32,654 nucleotides of DNA from Desulfobulbaceae bacterium. GTDB taxonomy: Bacteria; Desulfobacterota; Desulfobulbia; Desulfobulbales; Desulfobulbaceae. Numbering within the stretch: the first letter of the stretch is position 1; each line of letters begins with the position of its first letter. Below, one piece after another: positions 1-7,357 of this stretch. Below the pieces are notes generated by a model that worked only from the letters and a program-made list of their open reading frames with translations, did not search any database and had not been told where the DNA came from. Made by a program: the position numbers and the translations under genes. The stretch is from positions 1-32,654 of the forward strand of contig JALSNC010000204.1 in assembly GCA_026987195.1 (NCBI GenBank), in the 5' to 3' direction.

Positions 1-208
1 AGTAGTCCGCCACTTCCTCCTCTGGAATCTCCGCAATACTGCAGAAATAGTCCACCAGTTCCAGGTCGGGCCGGTAGCCGAACTCCTCGAGTACGTCATT
101 GTGCAGCCGGAGCAGGGAAGGCTTGGGCGAACGGGCGATCGCATTGGCGATGGACCTCTTGATATCCCAGTAGGGATCCTTTGGCCTTCCCCTGTCGTCA
201 GGCGTCAT
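1..208 (-). CDS. Small protein of unknown function (3' part outside the window)
   Basis: The minus-strand frame opens with ATG at 208 and stays open to the left edge, giving 69 codons without a stop. An AAAGGAG ribosome-binding site lies a few bases upstream, which supports the start. The visible part is hydrophilic, beginning MTPDDRGRPKDPYWDIK and continuing with an acidic stretch around LEEFGYRPDLELVDYF. It has no signal peptide, membrane segment or cysteine pair. It follows the DUF3365 gene by 49 bases on the same strand, so the two are probably co-transcribed. I do not recognise the family and assign no function. Only the N-terminus can be judged. Confidence 0.7.
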   Translation of the reverse strand, partial: MTPDDRGRPKDPYWDIKRSIANAIARSPKPSLLRLHNDVLEEFGYRPDLELVDYFCSIAEIPEEEVADY

Positions 209-257
209 CTTTACTCCTTTGGCAAGAGCAGGAACCAAGGGGGAGAACCATGCCGGA

Positions 258-1160
258 TCACTTCTTGCCCCGGGAACGTTTCAGGACAATGATCAGGCTT
301 TTTTTCAGCAGATTGACAGCATGATAGGCATGGTCGATCTCGTCGTTGGACCGGTCAGGCGGTGTATAGTCAAGGGTTGTGCTCAGCTTGCCGCGGGCAA
401 TGGCATTGGCATCCTCGGTCAGACGGGTGAGGCGCCTGATGATGAAACGCTGGGTGAAGAGAAAGTTGATGGCAAAGGCCAGTACCACCAGGGCGATGAC
501 AATGGGATTGGTGAGGATGGGCAGCAGCTTCTGCCAGCCGATGGAGGGAATCTTGACCGATACGATGCCCCGGATGTCACCCACCTTGTAGCCGAAGGCC
601 TTCTTGTCGCCATATTTCTGGATCACTGCCGGCGGGGCGTCTTCAGGATCACCGTGGCACTTGAGGCAGCCTTTCTTGACAAAAATGGGACGGGCGTAGC
701 GATAGATGCCCTCTTCATAGGTTTCGGTGAACTTCAGGCCGCGATTGCTCTTGAAGGTCCGGATGGCCTGCAGTTCGAAGGCGTCGGGCTTGTTGGCGGC
801 CTGGCGGTAGTCGTCGCTGGTCACCAGGAAGGTCGCCCGCTTCGAGGTCTTGTTGGCGATGACCGAGAGCTCGCGGGTGGCCAGGGCCGGGTTCTTGCCG
901 TAAAAGAAGCCGCCATGACCGTCCTCCGTCTTGGCCAGGAAATCGGGAAACCCGGGCACCAGCTTGTGGACCCACACCATGCCGCTGCCCGCCACCCAGG
1001 CCCGGAAGGAGATGACCTGGTCGGCAATGGCCTCGGCCTCGTTGCGCAGGACCTCGTTGCGCAGGGTCCCCAGGCCGGCGACAAAGGCGCCGATCACAAG
1101 GACCAGGGTGGTGAAGAAAATGATGCTGTACTTGGTCTGGATACTCGTTTTTCTGGCCAC
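258..1160 (-). CDS. DUF3365 (Tll0287-like) membrane haem-binding sensor protein with HAMP region
   Basis: This is a protein of about 300 residues. A transmembrane helix (about residues 11-30) is followed by an extracytoplasmic domain with a single CLKCH haem c motif (C165, C168, H169). A second helix (about 212-235) leads into a HAMP-like segment around RRLTRLTEDANAIARGKL. This is the DUF3365/Tll0287-like arrangement, in which a periplasmic PAS-like fold carries covalently bound haem. No kinase, cyclase or methyl-accepting domain follows the HAMP, so the protein ends as a stand-alone sensor. I chose GTG at 1160 because GAGGGG lies six bases before it. An in-frame GTG at 1199 would add 13 residues but has no good ribosome-binding site. 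Haem attachment is inferred from the motif. The signalling partner is unknown. Confidence 0.85.
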   Translation of the reverse strand: MARKTSIQTKYSIIFFTTLVLVIGAFVAGLGTLRNEVLRNEAEAIADQVISFRAWVAGSGMVWVHKLVPGFPDFLAKTEDGHGGFFYGKNPALATRELSVIANKTSKRATFLVTSDDYRQAANKPDAFELQAIRTFKSNRGLKFTETYEEGIYRYARPIFVKKGCLKCHGDPEDAPPAVIQKYGDKKAFGYKVGDIRGIVSVKIPSIGWQKLLPILTNPIVIALVVLAFAINFLFTQRFIIRRLTRLTEDANAIARGKLSTTLDYTPPDRSNDEIDHAYHAVNLLKKSLIIVLKRSRGKK

Positions 1161-1402
1161 GATCTTCCCCTCTTTTTCTTGCTGTTGACGTTCTATCACC
1201 GCAGAACTTTAGACTTATATTGAATCTAATCACAGCGGTCCGGCAAATGCCAAGATCTTTTCTCAAAAAATATCAGGAAACGGCAACAGGCGGCAGGCAC
1301 CGGCACCGGGGAAAAAGAGCGCAGCCTTTGCTTGTCTGTCCGGGGCCTGTCATGGTAAGGATAAGGGAGAACGACCATGGAGAGGGGATGTTTCCACGCT
1401 GT

Positions 1403-1467
1403 GCTGCTGAACATTTACCAAAAGTATTGCTATATTCTCGGGCCGTTGCCGATGCGGTGAACTATTT
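1403..1467 (+). repeat. Dispersed intergenic repeat, copy A
   Basis: This copy has the full repeat layout: a GCTGCTGAAC start, TTTACCAAAAGTATTGC, then GTTGCCGATGCGGTGAACTA. Similar sequence recurs in other gaps of this window (5613, 6974, 15733, 24350, 24689). The rest of the 331-bp divergent gap (1161-1491) holds no convincing gene. Confidence 0.7.
1408..1436 (+). promoter_or_regulatory. Possible sigma-70-type promoter for the formate dehydrogenase operon
   Basis: TGAACA (1408-1413) and TATATT (1431-1436) are separated by exactly 17 bases, and the start codon follows about 55 bases later. The -10 is good and the -35 is weak. The site lies inside repeat copy A, but other copies do not keep the -10, so the promoter would be particular to this copy. 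Confidence 0.35.
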
Positions 1468-1491
1468 CCTTTCAGCATTTCGGAGTCTGCC

Positions 1492-3555
1492 ATGCGTGAT
1501 GTCTTGACCGTCTGTTGTTACTGTGGCTGTGGCTGTGGGCTGTACCTGCACGTCAAGGACGACAGGGTCGTCGGCTCCTCACCGAGCCGCAACCATCCGG
1601 TGTCACGCAACAACCTCTGTGTCCGTGGCTGGAACGCGCATGGCTTCATCCATGATGCCGGCCGGCTTGCCGAGCCACTGGTGCGGCGCGACGGACGTCT
1701 CAGGCCCGCCTCCTGGGACGAGGCCCTGCAGATCACCGCCGATGCCCTGGGACGTATCGTCCACGAGCACGGCAGCGACGCGGTGGGGGTGCTTGCCTCG
1801 GCCAAGTGCACCAATGAAGAGAACTATCTGTTGCAGAAATTCGCCCGCGCCGTGCTGGGCACCAACAACATCGATCACTGCGCCCGTCTCTGACACGCCC
1901 CTTCCGTGGCAGGTCTTGCCACCACCTTCGGATCGGGCGCCATGACCAACTCCATCAACGAGATCGAGCAGGCCCAGGTGATCCTGGTCTCGGGCTCCAA
2001 CACCACCAGGACCCACCCCCAGGTGGCGCGCCGATTTTTCACGGCCATGGACCGGGGCGCCAAGCTGATCGTCATCGATCCCCGCCGCACCCGCCTCGCC
2101 CGGCACGCCCATATCCATCTCCGCATTCGGCCCGGCACAGATATCGCCCTGCTCAACGGTATGATGCGCTCCATCATCGACGAGAACCTGATCGATGACC
2201 TCTTTATCCAGATGCGCACCGAAAACTACACCACCATGCGCGATATGCTGTTCGGCATTGACCTGGCCCAGGCCGCCGCCATCACCGGCGTGCCGGAGAA
2301 GATGATCCGCCGGGCGGCCCGGATCTACGCCCAGGCCCAGCGCTCGGTGATCTGTTACTGCCTGGGGGTCACCCAGCACATCGCCGGTACCGGCAATGTC
2401 CAGTCCTATGCCAACCTGGCCATGCTCACCGGCCACGTGGAACAGGAGTTCACCGGCGTCGATCCCCTGCGCGGCCAGAACAACGTCCAGGGTGCCTGCG
2501 ACATGGGCGCGCTGCCGGGTGTCCTCCCTGGTTATCAGTCGGTCGCCGATCCCGGCGTACGGGAGAAGTTCGCCCGTGTCTGGGGCGTCGAGCTGCCCGT
2601 GACCGCCGGCATGACCCTGCTCGACATGACCCATGTCCCTGACAGCGCGGCCTCCCTGCAGACAGCCACGCCCGCCATCCGCGCCATGTACATCACCGGC
2701 GAAAATCCGCTCCTCAGCGAGCCGGCCCTCAACAGCGTCAGGCGGACCTTTCATCAGTTCGATTTCCTCGCGGTCTCCGATATCTTCCTCAGCGAGACGG
2801 CCCAGGTCGCGGATGTGGTCTTCCCGGCCGCCTCCTTTGCCGAGAAGAGCGGCACCATAACCAGTTCCGAACGACGGGTGCAGCTGATGCGCAAGGCCAT
2901 CGACCCGGTGGGCGACTCCCGGCCCGACGACTGGATCGTCAGGGAGCTGGCCCGGCGCATGGGGTATGCCATGGACTATGATTCGCCGGCAGAGATCATG
3001 GAGGAGATCTGTCTGGTCACCCCCATCTACGCCGGTATGTACCATGACCGGCTGGATCGGGAGTGGGGCGTGCAGTGGCCCTGCGGCGGCCGGGACCAGG
3101 AGGGGACCCAGTATCTGCACAAGTACAGCTTCACCCGGGGACGGGGCCGGTTCGAGCCGGCGCGTCACGTGGAGCCGGCCGAGCCCGTGGACAGCGACTA
3201 TCCCTTTGCCCTGATCACCGGCCGGCTCTATTTCCAGTACCACACCGGCACCATGAGCAGGCGCACGCCGATCCTCGAGCGGGAGAGCGACCAGCCGCTG
3301 CTGGAGGTCCATCCCGAGGACGGCCGCAGGCTCGGCCTGCGGCAGGGCTGCCGGGTCACGGTGGTATCACGGCGTGGCCGCTGCCGTTTCGTGGTCGAGC
3401 TGACCGACCGGGTGGCGCCGGGCAATCTGTTCACCAGCTTTCATTTCGCCGAGGCGCCGGTCAACGAACTGACCGTGGAGGCCAGTGACCCCGTGGCCCG
3501 CTGTCCCGAGTACAAGGTGTGCGCCGTCCGGCTGGAGGAGGTGGAGACATGCTAG
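1492..3555 (+). CDS. fdhA: Selenocysteine-containing formate dehydrogenase catalytic subunit (Mo/W-bisMGD, [4Fe-4S])
   Basis: This is the catalytic subunit oxidising formate to CO2 (or the reverse). The N-terminus binds a [4Fe-4S] cluster (C8-x2-C11-x3-C15-x27-C43). The Mo/W-bisMGD domains follow, with a C-terminal molybdopterin-dinucleotide-binding domain near residues 560-680. In-frame TGA at 1891-1893 is codon 134, in the context CARL-U-HAPSVAGL. This matches the Sec site of FdhF-type enzymes (CARVUHGPSVA), so it is read as selenocysteine and not as a stop. A SECIS hairpin follows at the right distance. Total length is 687 residues, close to E. coli FdhF. No signal peptide is seen, so it should be cytoplasmic. 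ATG 1492 has GGAG six bases upstream. The stop overlaps the next gene by 7 bases (ATGCTAG). A caller ignoring Sec would split it into two ORFs at 1893. Confidence 0.95.
1891..1930 (+). promoter_or_regulatory. Bacterial SECIS element of the formate dehydrogenase mRNA
   Basis: UGA (1891-1893) is followed by a perfect six-pair stem, GTGGCA (1906-1911) with TGCCAC (1917-1922), closing the loop GGTCT (1912-1916). The loop sequence and its start 21 bases after the first base of the UGA match the E. coli fdhF SECIS as I know it, where the loop is GGUCU. This is the expected binding site for the SelB elongation factor. Confidence 0.9.
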
Positions 3556-4631
3556 ATTCCTTTGTGCTCGACAAGGATCATCTTCTGCCCCTGCTGCGCA
3601 AGCTGGGCAAGGACTACCGGCTCATCGCACCGGTCCGCAACCGGCACGGCGACACCCTGTTCACCGAGATCCACGATCTGGACAAGGTGGAGATCGACCT
3701 GGAGCACCAGCCCCAGTCCTCGCTGAAACCCTTTTTTTTCCCCCAGGTCGAGGTCCTCAGCCTGTATGGCCTGGACCGGGACGCGGTTTCCGGCGCCACC
3801 TGGTATTCCTTTTATCCCCAGCTGCCGGAGAACCGGCCCACGGTCTATTTCGGTGTCCGGTCCTGCGACATGATGGCGGTGATGTACACCGACATGATCT
3901 TTCTCCAGTCCAGCGAGTACGACGTCTACTATGCCCGGCACCGGGAGAACGCCATCTTCATCACCATCGGCTGCAACCGGCCCTTTGCCAACTGTTTCTG
4001 CAACGCCACCCGTTCCGGGCCCTTTCTCGAGCATGGTTTTGATATCCAGCTCACCGACATCGGTGATCGTTTCTTTGTCGAGACCGGACGGGCCCGGGGC
4101 GTCCGTCTGCGGAAACAGTGGTCCTATTTCTTCCGTGACGCGGCTGAGGAGGACAAACGGGCCCAGTTCCAGGCGGCCCTGGAGGCCCGCGGCCTGTTCA
4201 GCCGCCTGGTGCACGTGGACCTGGTCACCAGGATCCTGGCCCGGCAGAAGGAGCCGACAGAGATCCTGGCCGAGCTTTCCGCCCGCTGCCAGGACTGCGG
4301 CGGCTGCGCCTACATCTGTCCCACCTGCACCTGTTTCACCATCCATGACCAGGCCCTGGACGAGGATCGCGGTGAGCGGCTGCGCACCTGGGACGCCTGC
4401 ACCTTCAGCGGCTTCACCAGAATGGCGGGCGGACACAATCCGGTCGATCCGGAACGGCAGCGGATCCGCAAGCGTTTTCTGCACAAGCTGCTCCATGACG
4501 TGGAACACCATGGCCGCACGAGCTGCATGGGCTGCGGCCGCTGCGTGGACATCTGTTTCGGCGGCGTGGACATCCTGCGTTTCATCGAGATGGTGAGCGA
4601 GAACGAAACCGAACCGGAGGAGACCCCATGA
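3549..4631 (+). CDS. Sulfhydrogenase beta / AsrA-like 4Fe-4S dicluster electron-transfer subunit
   Basis: This 360-residue soluble iron-sulfur protein resembles the beta subunit of sulfhydrogenase and anaerobic sulfite reductase subunit A. The N-terminal two thirds carry no cluster motif. The C-terminal part has two [4Fe-4S] sites: one beginning at C247 (CQDCGGCAYICP, followed by further cysteines) and one beginning at C326 (CMGCGRCVDIC). It should carry electrons between the formate dehydrogenase catalytic subunit and the flavin subunit encoded next. The ATG at 3549 is preceded by GGAGGTGGAG and overlaps the upstream stop by 7 bases. Its own TGA overlaps the next ATG by 4 bases. Such overlaps point to translational coupling and a fixed subunit ratio. 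The family assignment rests on the motifs and gene order. The physiological acceptor is an inference. Confidence 0.85.
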   Translation: MLDSFVLDKDHLLPLLRKLGKDYRLIAPVRNRHGDTLFTEIHDLDKVEIDLEHQPQSSLKPFFFPQVEVLSLYGLDRDAVSGATWYSFYPQLPENRPTVYFGVRSCDMMAVMYTDMIFLQSSEYDVYYARHRENAIFITIGCNRPFANCFCNATRSGPFLEHGFDIQLTDIGDRFFVETGRARGVRLRKQWSYFFRDAAEEDKRAQFQAALEARGLFSRLVHVDLVTRILARQKEPTEILAELSARCQDCGGCAYICPTCTCFTIHDQALDEDRGERLRTWDACTFSGFTRMAGGHNPVDPERQRIRKRFLHKLLHDVEHHGRTSCMGCGRCVDICFGGVDILRFIEMVSENETEPEETP

Positions 4632-5515
4632 TCCTTGATCCATCCCGGTATGTGGCGCCCGGTGTCAGCGGGCCGCAGGGCTTCAAGCCGATCCGGAAGA
4701 ACATCTACCTGCCCGTGCCGGCGCAGGTCAGGGAGATCCTGGAGGAAAACGCCCTGGTCAGGACCTTTGTCCTCGAGTTCGACGACCCCCTGGTCAACCA
4801 GGAATTCACCTACGAGCCGGGCCAGTTCATGATGGTCTCCATGCCCCACTGCGGCGAGGCGCCCATCTCCTTTTCCTCCTCCCCCGGCCGGGCCGGCAGT
4901 TTCGCCCTGACCGTGCGCCGGGCCGGCCGCCTGACCTCTGCCATGCACCGGCTGCGTCCCGGCGATACCATCGGGGTCCGCGGGCCCTACGGCCGGCCGT
5001 TCCCCATGGCCGATCTGTCAGGCCGCAGCCTGCTGTTCGTGGCCGGTGGCATTGGTCTGGCGCCCCTTCGTTCGGTGCTCGAATTCTGTCTTGACAACCG
5101 GGACGATTACGGTGAGATTACCCTCCTCTATGGCTGCCGGACACCGGCGGACATCTGTTTTGCCGATGATCTGGAACAATGGCGGCAGCAGGGCGTCCAC
5201 TGCCTGTGTACGGTGGACGAGGCAGACGACACCTGGTCGGGCAGGGTGGGGCTGGTGACGGAACTCCTGCCGGAGGCCGGGGCGGAAGCCGCGTCATGGC
5301 GCGCCCTGGTCTGCGGACCCGGGATCATGATCCACTTTGTCCTCTCCCGCCTGGTGGAGATGGGCTTTCCCCGCGATCATCTCTTCACCACTCTGGAGCG
5401 GCATATGAAATGCGGGGTCGGTATCTGCGGCCACTGTTTCTTCGATGAAAAACTGATCTGCCGGGAGGGGCCGGTCTTCTCCATGTCGGAGCTTGGGGAC
5501 ACGCGCAACCTGTAG
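4628..5515 (+). CDS. Sulfhydrogenase gamma / AsrB-like FAD-NAD(P) oxidoreductase with [2Fe-2S] cluster
   Basis: This 295-residue protein belongs to the ferredoxin-NADP reductase superfamily, in the branch with dihydroorotate dehydrogenase electron-transfer subunit, sulfhydrogenase gamma and AsrB. An FAD-binding barrel (around YEPGQFMMVSMP and APISFSSSP) is followed by a nucleotide-binding domain with FVAGGIGLAPLRS. The C-terminal [2Fe-2S] motif is C262-x4-C267-x2-C270-x7-C278. With the two upstream genes it would form a soluble formate:NAD(P)+ oxidoreductase, or an enzyme running toward CO2 reduction. No hydrogenase or sulfite reductase catalytic subunit is adjacent, so the role with formate dehydrogenase is inferred from the operon. 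The ATG overlaps the preceding TGA (ATGA). Confidence 0.88.
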   Translation: MILDPSRYVAPGVSGPQGFKPIRKNIYLPVPAQVREILEENALVRTFVLEFDDPLVNQEFTYEPGQFMMVSMPHCGEAPISFSSSPGRAGSFALTVRRAGRLTSAMHRLRPGDTIGVRGPYGRPFPMADLSGRSLLFVAGGIGLAPLRSVLEFCLDNRDDYGEITLLYGCRTPADICFADDLEQWRQQGVHCLCTVDEADDTWSGRVGLVTELLPEAGAEAASWRALVCGPGIMIHFVLSRLVEMGFPRDHLFTTLERHMKCGVGICGHCFFDEKLICREGPVFSMSELGDTRNL

Positions 5516-5552
5516 CGCCGTAAAAGTTCGGCAGCACGCCACCTGCACGCGC

Positions 5553-5595
5553 TCGCGGCTGGCCGCATAGCGGGCCTGTAGCCGGCCAGCCGCGA
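5553..5595. repeat. Strong inverted repeat after the formate dehydrogenase operon
   Basis: The arms 5553-5565 and 5583-5595 are perfect 13-base complements enclosing 17 bases. It starts 38 bases after the operon's stop. No T-run follows, so it is better read as an mRNA-stabilising or processing hairpin than as an intrinsic terminator. Confidence 0.6.
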
Positions 5596-5612
5596 TCATG
5601 CACAGCTGAGGC

Positions 5613-5675
5613 ACTGCTGAATTTTTACAAAAGTCCCGCCAGTTCAACGTAGTTGACGATGGCGGTGAACTATTA
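5613..5675 (+). repeat. Dispersed intergenic repeat, copy B
   Basis: This copy has ACTGCTGAAT, TTTTTACAAAAGT, then GTTGACGATGGCGGTGAACTA. It follows the same order and spacing as copy A. It lies between the operon's 3' hairpin and the terminator at 5716. The 252-bp gap 5516-5767 contains no gene. Confidence 0.7.
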
Positions 5676-5715
5676 CGTAGCGCCTGCCGGGATGCCGGGA
5701 GCGGAAATGACAGAA

Positions 5716-5746
5716 GGCGGCGGAGACCCGGTCTCCGCCGCCTTTT
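5716..5746 (+). terminator. Rho-independent terminator between convergent genes
   Basis: A perfect 12-pair stem (5716-5727 with 5731-5742) closes a three-base loop and is followed by TTTT. It can stop the formate dehydrogenase transcript. The stem is symmetric and could also slow transcription of the AMIN gene from the right, though the T-run on that strand is poorer. Confidence 0.85.
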
Positions 5747-5767
5747 GCAGATTCAGGAAAAGGAGGT

Positions 5768-6949
5768 TCAGGTCGAGGGTTTCGGGGCCAGCGGACGCTC
5801 CACCTCTTCCCGTGTCGGGGTATTGCCCGTGGTGTTGACGATGATCACGAACAGGTTGTCGTCCTTGAAGAAGACCTGCTGCAGATCATAGTTGTTATTG
5901 GGCGCCAGGTCCAGCACCACCCGGATCTTGTCCGGGTTATGGTGCCTGCCCACCCGGATGGCCCGGACATAGCGGCCGTCGGCACTGATCCGGTTCTTCA
6001 CCCCGGCGTCGGCCGTGGTGCCCTTGAAGTCGCAGACCACGCGCGGCACTCCCTCCTCGATGCCGAAGACAACAGGGGGATGGAATTCGCTGAGCTTGAA
6101 GAGGACCATCTCGCCGCGGTTGGAGCTTTTGTCAAAGCGGATGGAGTGGAGGACAGGGCCCGCCGTTGCGCCCGGTGTCGCTGTCCCGGCCCTGCCCGTA
6201 CCAGGCTGTTCTTTTCCCGTCTTCCTTGCCGCCGGCACAGCCCTGGCGGTCTCCTTTTCTTCAGGTTGCCGGCCTGCCGGGGCCGTCTTTTCCCTGGCCT
6301 GAGGCTGCGCGGATCGGCCATCTTCACTGCGGGCAACAGGTGCGGCAGGTGCCGGTGCCGGTGCCGGCGTCCGGTTCGATGGCTGCGGTTGCGTGGCCCG
6401 AGGGGGTGCCGGAGGTGTATTTTTTTTCGCTGCCTGCTGCGGCTGAGCCTTTTTTTCCGCAGACGGGCCTGGTTTTTTCTCTGCAGGTGGTGTAGATGGA
6501 GATGTTTTGTCCGTGGGGGGCGCCGGTTCGGCACCGGCACGGAACAGGGTGACGACCAGGGAACCGTGGGCCTGGTCGAATTTCTGACGAAAATCGATCT
6601 CCCTGCCCGGTACCAGGTCCAGGACCACCCTGGTCTTGGGATCCGGCTCTCCGTGCAGGCCGATACGGATGCGGCGGATGAACCGGCCGCCGGTATCAAT
6701 GGTCCTTGCCAGATTTGGCGCCACGGTGGTCCCGGCAAAATCGAACACCACCCGCGGATTGTCCCCCTTGATGGCAAAGACCTTGGGGATGTTGATCTCG
6801 TTGAGCCGGAAGATGACACGCTCCACGCCCGGGGCAGGTGTCTCGAAGCGGATCTCTTCGAGCCGGGGAGGGGTTGCGGCGACGGCACAACCGATCTGGA
6901 CAAGCACGAGGGCGAGGAGGACAGGGATGCAGGCGACTAGTCGTTTCAT
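5768..6949 (-). CDS. Exported protein with two AMIN domains and a proline/alanine/lysine-rich linker
   Basis: This 393-residue protein starts with a signal peptide (MKRLVACIPVLLALVLVQIGCAVAA). Cleavage after AVA is likely. The cysteine in QIGC is a poor lipobox. Two AMIN-type beta domains follow (about 28-125 and 285-372), each with an FDFAGTT or CDFKGTT core and a repeated VRAIRVG or IRRIRIG strand. They are joined by about 150 residues rich in P, A, K, T and Q, with low complexity. AMIN domains localise amidases, secretins and pilus proteins to the cell wall or septum. Here no amidase, secretin or LysM domain is attached, so it is probably a periplasmic localisation or scaffold protein. ATG 6949 has GAGGT upstream. 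It is transcribed alone toward a shared terminator. Confidence 0.85.
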   Translation of the reverse strand: MKRLVACIPVLLALVLVQIGCAVAATPPRLEEIRFETPAPGVERVIFRLNEINIPKVFAIKGDNPRVVFDFAGTTVAPNLARTIDTGGRFIRRIRIGLHGEPDPKTRVVLDLVPGREIDFRQKFDQAHGSLVVTLFRAGAEPAPPTDKTSPSTPPAEKKPGPSAEKKAQPQQAAKKNTPPAPPRATQPQPSNRTPAPAPAPAAPVARSEDGRSAQPQAREKTAPAGRQPEEKETARAVPAARKTGKEQPGTGRAGTATPGATAGPVLHSIRFDKSSNRGEMVLFKLSEFHPPVVFGIEEGVPRVVCDFKGTTADAGVKNRISADGRYVRAIRVGRHHNPDKIRVVLDLAPNNNYDLQQVFFKDDNLFVIIVNTTGNTPTREEVERPLAPKPST

Positions 6950-6973
6950 TCGACCTCACGTTGGCTTGGAAGA

Positions 6974-7024
6974 GGATAAAAGTACCGGCCTTTTCAGGTG
7001 GTTGCCGATACCGGTGAACTATTG
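6974..7024 (+). repeat. Dispersed intergenic repeat, copy C
   Basis: ATAAAAGTACCGGC and TTTTCAGGTG are followed by GTTGCCGATACCGGTGAACT. This is the best match to the common core. It lies about 25 bases upstream of the AMIN gene's start, in the 408-bp divergent gap 6950-7357. Confidence 0.7.
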
Positions 7025-7088
7025 CGGAAGCGGATGACACGGGCTGCGGGGATAGCCATGCCCGGTCAGCGTCCCGGTGGTTCAAAGC

Positions 7089-7112
7089 AGTTGCCTATAG
7101 TGGTGCACTGTA
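7089..7112 (+). repeat. Degenerate copy of the dispersed repeat core (copy H)
   Basis: AGTTGCCTATAGTGGTGCACTG resembles the core seen at 7000-7020 and 15765-15787. The flanking half of the repeat is not recognisable. The remaining part of the gap up to 7357 shows no gene or clear promoter. Confidence 0.35.
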
Positions 7113-7357
7113 CCACATGCCCGGGCCGTGAGCGCGCCGGCCGGGCAGGACCGGCCTTTCCACCATATAGATTCAGAATTACATCGTCATTGCCTGGAAT
7201 GTCAACTTATTTCAGGACAATCCGTCACCCTGCGGCCAGTGTACCGGTTCAGCAGGGAAGCAAGCGCAGCGAGATCCCGATAGCCTGCCATGCGGAACTG
7301 ATCACAGGGTATGCAAGGGCATGATTTTTCAACCTCGTTTTTGTAAGCGGTCTTCCA

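Noticed and set aside
1195-1240. A minus-strand promoter before the DUF3365 gene (TATAAG)
   Set aside because: No acceptable -35 hexamer is found at 16-18 bases.
1492-1893. A short truncated molybdopterin oxidoreductase gene followed by a separate one
   Set aside because: The TGA lies at the conserved Sec position, the frame continues without shift, and a SECIS hairpin follows. It is one selenoprotein gene, not a pseudogene.
1603-3312. A long minus-strand open frame (569 codons) opposite the formate dehydrogenase gene
   Set aside because: It is antisense to a clearly conserved enzyme, rich in H, G, D and L as expected of GC-rich shadow frames, and has no recognisable domain.
6998-7324. A 108-codon plus-strand open frame in the gap before the radical SAM gene
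   Set aside because: It starts within dispersed repeat C, contains repeat H, has no ribosome-binding site and no recognisable domain.
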